From the NCBI GenBank assembly GCA_964574495.1, contig CAZNNT010000007.1, positions 1 to 28,026 of the forward strand: a stretch of 28,026 nucleotides of DNA, in the 5' to 3' direction. Made by a program: the position numbers and the translations under genes. Positions within the stretch are counted from its first letter, which is position 1, and each line of letters opens with the position of its first letter. The notes under the pieces are model-generated. The model did no database searches. It was not told the origin of the DNA and worked only from the letters and a program-made list of their open reading frames with translations. This document shows, piece by piece, positions 20,555 through 27,283 of this stretch. This DNA comes from HO2-45-28 sp964574495 (GTDB lineage: Bacteria > Patescibacteriota > Minisyncoccia > HO2-45-28).

Positions 20555-21112
20555 ATGAAAAAATTAAAAAGATTTAGCCAAAAAGAGTTGAGGTGGGATT
20601 TTTATCCCATGTTTTTGAATTTAATGAAAAAGGGGTTTGAAACAGAATCCTGTCTTCTAATGCTATCTATTTGGAATTTTGCTCGCTTTAGATTTGCAGT
20701 AAGAAGTTTTAATTTAGATAAATTTGAAAATACTCTTAAAAAATTAAGACCCCTTTTTAAAAAATTTGAAAAATTAAATTTTAAAACGGTCAACCTCCGC
20801 GACTATAAAGATGACATAAAAAAGATTTTTAAAACTTTAGCGGCGATAAAAGGCATTGAAAAAACCGGCACGCCTAAGTTGATGCATTTAAAAGCCCCAA
20901 AAGTTTTTGTCATGTGGGATACATTTATTAGAAAACACTACGGATTTAATGGGGGCGATGCCGATGATTATTTTAGTTTTTTAGAGAAAACACAAAACCT
21001 ATTTCAAAACGCAAAGACTCCAAGAGATAGAACTCTAGCTAAACTTATTGATGAACATCATTATATAACTATCACCCAGCCAGCTTTAGAAAAACAAAAA
21101 AGAAAAAAATAA
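20555..21112 (+). CDS. Hypothetical helical protein, possibly HhH-like
   Basis: A 185-aa mostly helical, Lys-rich protein. The most family-like stretch is IEKTGTPKLMHLKAPKVFVM then WDTFIRKHYGF (about residues 103-133), a pattern I associate with conserved hypothetical proteins and with some helix-hairpin-helix glycosylase-like folds, but I cannot assign it. Then GGDADDYFSFLEKTQNLF. No signal peptide or membrane segment. It follows the UDG-like gene by 4 nt and precedes the nuclease-like gene by 13 nt. All three share the start context AATAAATTT-ATG. A DNA-linked role is inferred from context only. Confidence 0.6.
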   Translation: MKKLKRFSQKELRWDFYPMFLNLMKKGFETESCLLMLSIWNFARFRFAVRSFNLDKFENTLKKLRPLFKKFEKLNFKTVNLRDYKDDIKKIFKTLAAIKGIEKTGTPKLMHLKAPKVFVMWDTFIRKHYGFNGGDADDYFSFLEKTQNLFQNAKTPRDRTLAKLIDEHHYITITQPALEKQKRKK

Positions 21113-21125
21113 AAAAAATAAATTT

Positions 21126-21596
21126 ATGAATTTTTTAGAAAAATTAACCGCGGAATGGTATCAATACAAGGGATTACTTGTCCGCACAAACATAAAGTTT
21201 GGCAAGAACGCACGTGGCAAAGGCGGATATGTAGGAGAAATGGACGTGGTCGCATATGATCCAAATACCAAAACCCTCTTACACATAGAAACGTCTACCG
21301 ATTCAGACACAAGGGCGAAGCGAGAGAAAAGATTTAAAAGAAAATTTGAAGATGCTCGTAGGTATTATTTACAAGTTTTCCCCTTTAAAAACACACTAAA
21401 ACAGATTGCTGTTGTTAGTTTTCGTAATTCTGTATCAAAAGATATGAATTTTGGTCCTGGTGTTGAAATTAAAACAATTCCGCAGTTCGTTAGAGAAATA
21501 GTTGATGAGTTAAAAATTAAAGATCCGCGCAAGGACGCTATTTCGGAAACTTATCCCTTATTGCGAGCCATCCAATTTTCAGCATATTTTAAATGA
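21126..21596 (+). CDS. PD-(D/E)XK-like nuclease family protein
   Basis: A 156-aa protein resembling small restriction-endonuclease-fold enzymes. The core is GEMDVVAYDPNTKTLLHIET (residues 37-56): E38-x-D40 at the first strand and H-I-E55-T-S57 at the second, where the canonical motif is D...ExK. Here Ser replaces the catalytic Lys, although a Lys or Arg from a nearby helix (KREKRFKRKF, 65-74) could serve. E10 in the first helix fits the family too. Third gene of the UDG-like operon. Likely nucleic-acid binding or cleaving; activity is not certain given the missing Lys. Confidence 0.6.
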   Translation: MNFLEKLTAEWYQYKGLLVRTNIKFGKNARGKGGYVGEMDVVAYDPNTKTLLHIETSTDSDTRAKREKRFKRKFEDARRYYLQVFPFKNTLKQIAVVSFRNSVSKDMNFGPGVEIKTIPQFVREIVDELKIKDPRKDAISETYPLLRAIQFSAYFK

Positions 21597-21649
21597 GTAT
21601 TTATTAGAACCGTTGTGTCTTTTTAGCCAACAAAAAGATTAGAAGGAGC

Positions 21650-22171
21650 ATGAACCAACAAGAAAAATACAGATATGCGTATAAATTTACTTCCATAGCT
21701 TCTACGGGGCTTACCTTTGTCGAATATTCTTTAGCGAATACTATGGACAATATTACAGATAGGGCGTTTCTGAGATCGTTTTATATGTTATTGTCCTATA
21801 ATTTTGAACTTATTCTTAAATCGAGAGTTGTGATGACGGGTAATTTCCCTAACAAAAACATAATGAACGACAAGCTAAGAAAGTTGGGGCACAACATAAA
21901 GAAAATCGAAAGCGAACTTGGAACTGCTGAATTGAAAGAGTTGAACATAGAGAAAATTGACGGGAATGCTCAATATAAAATAACCACCACCGATAACAAA
22001 GAGGTCTTTATAGAAAATTTTACAAAGATCCGATATGACTTTCTTGACGATGTAATGCGTACTATTGATAGCCAAGAGCACGAACGAATAAAAGAACATA
22101 CGAGGATATTAACGGATGTAATTTTAAGAAAGGCGAAAGATAAAAACGAAAAAGATAAGAATCAACAATGA
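21650..22171 (+). CDS. Hypothetical helical protein, possibly HEPN-like
   Basis: A 173-aa, all-helical, soluble protein. LLSYNFELILKSR at 47-59, KLGHNIKKIE at 78-87 and TKIRYDFLDD at 125-134 follow the order seen in HEPN-type families (a helix with the substrate-linked Lys/Arg, a GHN/GHD turn, then IRYDF). The strict RxxxxH pair of toxin-type HEPN is not seen. It has a good Shine-Dalgarno AGAAGGAG 1-2 nt too close or just at normal range of the ATG, which fixes the start. It is separated from the previous gene by 53 nt that contain a copy of the CCAACAAAAA spacer motif. Confidence 0.5.
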   Translation: MNQQEKYRYAYKFTSIASTGLTFVEYSLANTMDNITDRAFLRSFYMLLSYNFELILKSRVVMTGNFPNKNIMNDKLRKLGHNIKKIESELGTAELKELNIEKIDGNAQYKITTTDNKEVFIENFTKIRYDFLDDVMRTIDSQEHERIKEHTRILTDVILRKAKDKNEKDKNQQ

Positions 22172-22202
22172 ACAGTTGTCCAACAAAAAATTAAAAAACT
22201 CC

Positions 22203-22227
22203 TCCTTCGCGTAAAGCTACGGAAGGA
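22203..22227. repeat. Imperfect inverted repeat after the accessory block
   Basis: TCCTTC...GTA-AAGC-TAC...GAAGGA, a hairpin-forming word with two unpaired positions. Similar short GC-richer palindromic words are known to be dispersed in bacterial intergenic regions; only one clear copy is in this window. No T-tract follows. Confidence 0.4.
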
Positions 22228-22279
22228 CACAGTAAATTTATGATAAAAAATCGCGCCGGTATATCAAAAACAGACCCAA

Positions 22280-22319
22280 AACAACATTCCAACATTCTAT
22301 AGAATGTTGGAATGTTGTT
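22280..22319. repeat. 40-nt perfect palindrome
   Basis: Arms 22280-22299 and 22300-22319 are perfect reverse complements with no loop. Each arm holds two 8-nt words, AACATTCC and AACATTCT (preceded by AAC). There is no poly-T tail, so it is not a standard terminator for either side. It lies in the 192-nt spacer between the HEPN-like gene and the 3' end of rpmA. Confidence 0.9.
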
Positions 22320-22363
22320 GGATAAATTAGTGAGCGAAACGTGGGGAATTGGACGACGGGGGA

Positions 22364-22636
22364 CTAAACTACGCTGACGACTTTTTTGAGCGCGATTTTT
22401 CCGTTGAATCTCATTTTTCTTTTTTGAGAAAATTTAACCCGCCCCCCTTTGAGCGCGAAAATTGTATAGTCCTTTCCGACGCCGACATTTTGGCCGGCAA
22501 GATACCTTGAACCTCTCTGACGGATAATGATATCACCCTGGCGGGCGGTTTGGCCGTCACCTAATTTAACGCCCAAAAACTTCGGCTTGGAATCCCTAAG
22601 ATTTTTGGCTGAACCCTGCGCTTTTGTATGAGCCAT
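22364..22636 (-). CDS. rpmA: 50S ribosomal protein L27
   Basis: L27 (90 aa) lies near the peptidyl-transferase centre. The N-terminus MAHTKAQGSAKNLRDS and the following KFLGVKLGDGQTARQGDIII and RQRGSRYLAGQNVG match the family (MAHKKAGGSTRNGRDSxxKRLG in E. coli). No N-terminal cleavable extension of the Firmicutes type is present. The usual partner rplU (L21) is not adjacent: an Ada-like membrane gene is divergent on its 5' side. No Shine-Dalgarno is visible before the ATG. Confidence 0.96.
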   Translation of the reverse strand: MAHTKAQGSAKNLRDSKPKFLGVKLGDGQTARQGDIIIRQRGSRYLAGQNVGVGKDYTIFALKGGRVKFSQKRKMRFNGKIALKKVVSVV

Positions 22637-22680
22637 ATTGCAATTTAATGATTAAAATATAAAATATTAAAGTACTAATT

Positions 22681-23028
22681 ATGTTATCAGATAAATTTTA
22701 CGCGGTCAAGGCCTATATACAAAACAACAAAAGCGACTTATTTATAGCCGTAAGTTTTTTGCTAATTAGTTTAATCGGCTTCGGTTTTGGCCGTCTTTCC
22801 TACATTATTCAGGAAAAGCCGGAAATAAAAATTGAGAATGTCCGGTTGGGGGACTTGACCGACCCGCGGACCAATTCGGCGGCAATTTATGTGGCTTCAA
22901 AAAACGGCAGCGCTTATTATCCGTCCGCCTGCCCGGGAGCTTCCAGGATAAAAGAAGAAAACAAAGTATGGTTTTCTTCTTCCAAAGAAGCGGAGGGTCT
23001 CGGCTATAAACCGGCTAAAAACTGCTAA
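22681..23028 (+). CDS. Single-pass membrane protein with Ada-like metal-binding-type motif
   Basis: A 115-aa protein. Residues 20-38 form a membrane helix; the C-terminal part is outside or inside depending on orientation. The C-terminal domain reads YVASKNGSAYYPSACPGASR then KVWFSSSKEAEGLGYKPAKNC, which follows the pattern of the small Ada-type metal-binding fold (Y-x-S-x-C-P-x-A, a W-F-x-S, and G-Y-x-P-x-x-x-C). C84 and the final C115 are the likely ligands; the usual four-Cys set is not complete. Similar proteins are common in Parcubacteria. Function is unknown. It is divergent to rpmA with 44 nt between the starts. Confidence 0.7.
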   Translation: MLSDKFYAVKAYIQNNKSDLFIAVSFLLISLIGFGFGRLSYIIQEKPEIKIENVRLGDLTDPRTNSAAIYVASKNGSAYYPSACPGASRIKEENKVWFSSSKEAEGLGYKPAKNC

Positions 23029-23037
23029 TAAAGCCGT

Positions 23038-23313
23038 TTATTTAACTACCCACCAGAATTTCTTGAAATTGCCTTTTTCCAGACATTCGTCAATCAGCAT
23101 TTTAAGCTCGCCGTCGTTTTTTTTACCGGCTAAAAACGGATTGCGATTAACCAGAACCGCCACTTCTTTTTTGGTTAATGATTTGAATTTTTTCTCCCGC
23201 TCCCTGTTAAGATGGTAAGTCAGTCGGGATATAAGTTCATCGCGGTAATTTTTATGCTTGGATTTTACGGGCGCGATTTCCGAAAATTGTTTTAAGCGAT
23301 TGGTGAATCTCAT
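23038..23313 (-). CDS. Small basic hypothetical protein
   Basis: A 91-aa, helical, Lys/Arg-rich cytoplasmic protein (MRFTNRLKQFSEIAPVKSKH, then LTYHLNREREKKFKSLTKKE, and a C-terminal FKKFWWVVK). The spacing NRNPFLAGKKNDGELKMLID suggests a short winged or helical nucleic-acid-binding fold, but I cannot name a family. It is tail-to-tail with the Ada-like gene (9 nt) and divergent to murC. A TATACT box 6 nt before its ATG predicts a leaderless mRNA. Confidence 0.65.
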   Translation of the reverse strand: MRFTNRLKQFSEIAPVKSKHKNYRDELISRLTYHLNREREKKFKSLTKKEVAVLVNRNPFLAGKKNDGELKMLIDECLEKGNFKKFWWVVK

Positions 23314-23319
23314 ATTTAT

Positions 23320-23325
23320 AGTATA
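23320..23325 (-). promoter_or_regulatory. -10 box for the 91-aa gene, leaderless type
   Basis: Minus-strand TATACT (plus 23320-23325) lies 6 nt before the ATG at 23313, so transcription should begin at or within a base or two of the start codon. No clear -35 is seen. Confidence 0.55.
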
Positions 23326-23334
23326 ACCTTAAAT

Positions 23335-23340
23335 TATAAT
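23335..23340 (+). promoter_or_regulatory. -10 box for murC, leaderless type
   Basis: Perfect TATAAT (23335-23340) with exactly 7 nt before the murC ATG (23348). The divergent -10 box of the 91-aa gene is 9 nt away, so the 34-bp spacer is a two-way promoter. No strong -35 is visible. Confidence 0.6.
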
Positions 23341-23347
23341 ATATTTT

Positions 23348-24601
23348 ATGGCTGATTTTAACGGAAAAAAAATACATATGGTGGGGGTAAAAGGAGTGGG
23401 CATGACCGCTTTGGCTGAAATTTTAAAAAGCGAGGGCGCCGAAATTACCGGATCCGATACCGCCGAAAAGTTCCACACCGATGCCGTTTTAAAACATTTG
23501 GGCATCAGGCCTTTGAAATTTTCGGCCTCAAACATCAAAAGGGGATTGGACTTGATTATTTATTCCAGCGCCTATCCAAAAAATCACTCTGAAAGGCAGA
23601 GGGCCAAAAAATTGCGTATTCCCCAAATGAGCTATGCCGAGGCCTTATCCAAAATTTTCAACCAAAAAATGGGAATAATGGTCGCGGGTTCTCACGGAAA
23701 AACCACGACTACCGCCGTTTTGGGCCAAATTTTAATTGAGGCGGGTTTTGACCCCACGATCATAGTCGGCGGAACGGTTATTAACTGGGGGAAAAACGCG
23801 AGAATCGGGAAATCAAATTGGATGCTCATTGAAGGCGACGAATACCAGGAAAAGTTTCTGAATTTTAGGCCTCTCTATCTTTTAATAACCAATATTGACT
23901 ATGACCACCCCGACACGTATCCCGATAAAAAATCATATCGGCGCGCTTTTGAAAAATTAATCCGGCAGACAAGAAAAAAGGTCTTTAACGCCGAAACCCT
24001 GAAACCTTTAAGCCGAAAAGTTCTTGATAAATTTAAATCCAAATACCTGTTGGGAGAACATAATAAAAAAAATATGCGTCTGGCGCTTGCCTTAAGCCAA
24101 GAACTGGGGATAAGCGATAAAAAAATAAAAGCCGCGATGACGAAATTCAAAGGTATTAAACGCAGAATGGAAATTTACCTGCGAAGAAAAAATATTATTG
24201 TCATGGACGATTACGCCCATCATCCCGCGGAAATTTCCGCGACTTTGGAAGCCCTGAAAAGCCATTGGCCGCGCCATAAAATCACGGTTATTTTCCAACC
24301 GCATACTTTCAGCCGAACCGGCGCCTTGCTTTCGGATTTCGCGAAGGCCTTTAGGCGCGCCGACAACGTTTATCTTGTACCCACCTATTCCTCGGCCAGG
24401 GAAAAAAATCAAAAAGGAACAGATACGGACGAAAAACTTTACGAAAAAATCAAAAAAAACAACAAAAATTGCTTTAGGGGCCTGCCGTCCGAAAAAATGC
24501 TCGCCGGCGGCAAAGGCAAACGGCTGATAGTAACCATGGGCGCGGGAGACCTTTGGCGATTCGCCGAGAAAGTATCCGTTTTAATCAAACGAAAGCGCTG
24601 A
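23348..24601 (+). CDS. murC: UDP-N-acetylmuramate-L-alanine ligase
   Basis: MurC (417 aa) adds the first amino acid, L-Ala, to UDP-MurNAc. The N-terminal Rossmann-like domain has KIHMVGVKGVGMTALAEIL at 8-26 and GSD at 35-37. The ATP-binding P-loop is VAGSHGKTTTT at 112-122. The Mur-ligase central motif EGDEYQEKF (about 159-167) and the C-terminal domain motif VMDDYAHHPAEI (about 283-294) with FQPHTFSR follow. Mpl (murein tripeptide ligase) is the main alternative, but MurC is the expected gene and the length fits better. The region NIDYDHPDTY is shared by both. Probably leaderless. Confidence 0.88.
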   Translation: MADFNGKKIHMVGVKGVGMTALAEILKSEGAEITGSDTAEKFHTDAVLKHLGIRPLKFSASNIKRGLDLIIYSSAYPKNHSERQRAKKLRIPQMSYAEALSKIFNQKMGIMVAGSHGKTTTTAVLGQILIEAGFDPTIIVGGTVINWGKNARIGKSNWMLIEGDEYQEKFLNFRPLYLLITNIDYDHPDTYPDKKSYRRAFEKLIRQTRKKVFNAETLKPLSRKVLDKFKSKYLLGEHNKKNMRLALALSQELGISDKKIKAAMTKFKGIKRRMEIYLRRKNIIVMDDYAHHPAEISATLEALKSHWPRHKITVIFQPHTFSRTGALLSDFAKAFRRADNVYLVPTYSSAREKNQKGTDTDEKLYEKIKKNNKNCFRGLPSEKMLAGGKGKRLIVTMGAGDLWRFAEKVSVLIKRKR

Positions 24602-24607
24602 TATAAT
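24602..24607 (+). promoter_or_regulatory. -10 box for the P-type ATPase gene, leaderless type
   Basis: Perfect TATAAT immediately after the murC stop codon (24599-24601) and exactly 7 nt before the ATPase ATG (24615). Same geometry as murC. A weak TTTTAA lies at 24579-24584, 17 nt upstream. Confidence 0.6.
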
Positions 24608-24614
24608 ACAAATA

Positions 24615-27281
24615 ATGCAAAATAAATCCTGGCACGCCATAAGCGCCAAAGAAGCGATTTTGGCTTTAGGGAGCGACAGCGAGCACGGATTGCAATTGGC
24701 CGAGACCAACGTTCGCCTCGCGAAATTCGGCCCCAACGATTTTGAAAAACGGCCCGCCTTTCGTTTTTGGAAAATAATACTGGCTCAAATTAAAAGCCCC
24801 CTGGTTTTTATTTTAATCATCGCGGGTTTTATTTCCTATTTTTTGAAGGATTTCGCGGATTTCGCGGTTATTTTTATAGCTGTCGGCATAAATACCGTAA
24901 TTGGAGCGATCCAAGAAGGACGGGCCTCAAAGACCTTTGACAAACTGCGCATGTATCTAAAAACCAGCGCCGTAGTCATAAGAAACGGAAGAAAAATAAA
25001 AATTGACACCGTAAATCTCGTGCAGGGAGACATAATTTTGCTTCAAGTGGGCGACAGGGTTCCGGCTGACGCAAGAATCCTGGAATCAAAAGCGCTAAAA
25101 ACCAATGAGGCGGCTTTAACCGGCGAATGGGCGCCTGTGGATAAAGACACCAAGCCCGTAAAAGAGGCGGCGGCTTTAACCGAACGAAGTTCAATGGTCT
25201 GGCTCGGAACTTTGGTCAGCGAGGGCTGGGCCAAAGCGGTTGTTACGGCCACGGGGCAGGCGTCCGAATTCGGAAAAATCGCTTCCCTTATTCAGGAAAC
25301 CAAAAAATCCTCCACCCCTTTTCAAAAAGGAGTAAAAAAAATCGCGCTGTGGATAGGGTTTACGGCGATTTTCATCACTTTAATTTTATTCGCGCTCGGA
25401 ATCCTGCGCGGACACAGTGTGCAAGAAATGTTTTTAACCGCGGTCGCTTTGGCGGTGGCGGTCATACCCGAAGGCCTTCCGGTGGCGGTAACCGTGGTTT
25501 TAGCCATAGGCATGCGGAGAATTATGCAAAAAGGAGGGCTGGTCAGGCGCCTTGCGGCGGCCGAAACGCTTGGTTCAACAAGCGTCGTTTTAACCGATAA
25601 AACCGGAACTCTGACGCAAGGCAAAATGGAGATGGTTGAAGTCATAACCTGCGATAAAACGGCGACCAAAGCCGAACTGAATCTTTCCGGAAACGTTTAT
25701 GAGACATTAAAAGCGCTTATTTTTACTTCCTCCGCGTTTATTGAAAATCAAAATTCGGCTTCATCCGACAAATTGAGAATACAAGGCGGTCCGACCGACA
25801 GGGCCATGATATTAGCCGGCTTAAAGGCCGGTTTGATTCCGGAAGAGCTTTTGGAGGTAGAACCGAGAATTGATTTTATGCCATTTGAAACGGAAAAAAA
25901 ATACAGCGCCTCTTTGCATAAATCCGGCGATAAATCCGCGCTTTATGTCGCCGGCGCGCCCGAGACCATTATAAATATGTCGGACAAAACGCTTTTAAAC
26001 GGTGAATTAAAGGACTTTGATTCGGCGCTTAAAGAAAAAATGACTTCGGCCTATCTGGAATCCGCGGGACGCGGAGAAAGAGTTCTGGCGGCGGCTTACA
26101 GGCAGGACGATTGGCTGGAAATCGTAAGGCATAAAGACCATATGTTTGAAAAAACCGTTTTTTTGGGCCTGGTCAGTTTCAGCGACCCCTTAAGGCCGGA
26201 TGTCGTTGAAACCGTGAAGGGCGCGAAATCGGCCGGAATAAGGATTGTTTTAGTGACGGGAGACCATGCTTCAACCGCCAAATCCGTGGCCGAATCAGCC
26301 GGCCTGGTGGACGACTGGTCAAAAGTGAAAATTAGGGAGGGTTCAGAAATAGAGGGCAAAACAGAAGCCGAATTGATGAAAATAGTTCCGGAAACGGCGA
26401 TCTTCGCGCGCGTGCTTCCGCACCAAAAATCGGCATTAGTCGGCGCCTGGCAGGCGCTGGACGAAGTGGTGGCGATGACCGGAGACGGCGTAAACGACGC
26501 GCCGGCTCTTTATCGGGCGGACATCGGAGTTGCCATCGGTTCCGGAACCGATGTGGCTAAAGAGTCGGCCGACATAGTGCTGACCGACGACAATTTCAGT
26601 TTGATATTTCAGGCGATAAAAGAGGGCCGGGCGCTGCTGGATAACCTGCGAAAAATCATTACTTATTTGCTGGCCACCACTTTCAGCGAAGTGATTCTAA
26701 TCAGCGGGGCTTTGTTTTTCGGACTGCCCCTACCGATATTGCCGGCCCAGATTTTATGGGCCAATATAGTGGGGGAGGGTTTTATGAATTTTGCGCTTGC
26801 TTTTGAACCGGCCGAAGGCGATATCTTAAAAAGAAACCCGAAAATCAATTCTTCAAAACGAATTTTAAACACCCAGATGCTGAAATTGATATTCGGCGCA
26901 GGCATTATAACCTCCACTTTTTTACTGATTCTATTTTTATTTTTATATAATTACGGGTTGGATTTTAAAGAATTAAGAACCATAATGTTCGCCGGCCTTT
27001 CTTTAGACGCTTTATTTTTCACTTTTTCATTTAAGAGCTTGCGCAAGCCGCTTTGGAAAATAAATTTTTTCAACAATTCCTATCTTATTTTCGCGTTCCT
27101 TTTAAGCGTACTTCTTTTACTAGGCGCCTTATATTTTCCGCCGATAGCCAAATTGCTTGATATTCATAAACCGGCGGCTTTTGACCTGGGCGTATTGGCC
27201 TTAATAGGGGTATTTAATCTGGCCGTAATTGAACTTGCTAAACACTTCTTTATCGGAAGGGCTTTGGGTAATAAAATTTAA
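24615..27281 (+). CDS. P-type Ca2+-transporting ATPase (P2 type)
   Basis: An 888-aa P2-type ATPase. Order: cation ATPase N-domain (about 5-55), membrane hairpin (about 60-98), actuator domain with ALTGEWAPV at 167-175 (TGEW where TGES is usual), TM3-4 (246-293) with the ion-binding PEGLP at 285-289, phosphorylation Asp D328 in LTDKTGTLT, nucleotide-binding domain, hinge TGDGVNDAPAL near 622, then six C-terminal membrane helices. PEGLP in TM4 fits SERCA/PMCA and related Na+/K+ types; Ca2+ is the most likely substrate. The neighbour is a CaCA exchanger starting 2 nt later, which supports Ca2+ export. The Ser-to-Trp change in the actuator motif is worth noting, as the Glu is kept. Confidence 0.9.
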   Translation: MQNKSWHAISAKEAILALGSDSEHGLQLAETNVRLAKFGPNDFEKRPAFRFWKIILAQIKSPLVFILIIAGFISYFLKDFADFAVIFIAVGINTVIGAIQEGRASKTFDKLRMYLKTSAVVIRNGRKIKIDTVNLVQGDIILLQVGDRVPADARILESKALKTNEAALTGEWAPVDKDTKPVKEAAALTERSSMVWLGTLVSEGWAKAVVTATGQASEFGKIASLIQETKKSSTPFQKGVKKIALWIGFTAIFITLILFALGILRGHSVQEMFLTAVALAVAVIPEGLPVAVTVVLAIGMRRIMQKGGLVRRLAAAETLGSTSVVLTDKTGTLTQGKMEMVEVITCDKTATKAELNLSGNVYETLKALIFTSSAFIENQNSASSDKLRIQGGPTDRAMILAGLKAGLIPEELLEVEPRIDFMPFETEKKYSASLHKSGDKSALYVAGAPETIINMSDKTLLNGELKDFDSALKEKMTSAYLESAGRGERVLAAAYRQDDWLEIVRHKDHMFEKTVFLGLVSFSDPLRPDVVETVKGAKSAGIRIVLVTGDHASTAKSVAESAGLVDDWSKVKIREGSEIEGKTEAELMKIVPETAIFARVLPHQKSALVGAWQALDEVVAMTGDGVNDAPALYRADIGVAIGSGTDVAKESADIVLTDDNFSLIFQAIKEGRALLDNLRKIITYLLATTFSEVILISGALFFGLPLPILPAQILWANIVGEGFMNFALAFEPAEGDILKRNPKINSSKRILNTQMLKLIFGAGIITSTFLLILFLFLYNYGLDFKELRTIMFAGLSLDALFFTFSFKSLRKPLWKINFFNNSYLIFAFLLSVLLLLGALYFPPIAKLLDIHKPAAFDLGVLALIGVFNLAVIELAKHFFIGRALGNKI

Positions 27282-27283
27282 GT

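Noticed and set aside
18779..22195. Integron attC-like words (GCCCAAC, GTCCAAC, GTTAAAT) around accessory genes
   Set aside because: They are not paired into RYYYAAC...GTTRRRY sites with internal inverted arms, and no integrase is seen.
24615..27281. TGA recoding to glycine
   Set aside because: Genes end at TGA where families end (murA, frr, murC), and no in-frame TGA is found inside conserved domains.
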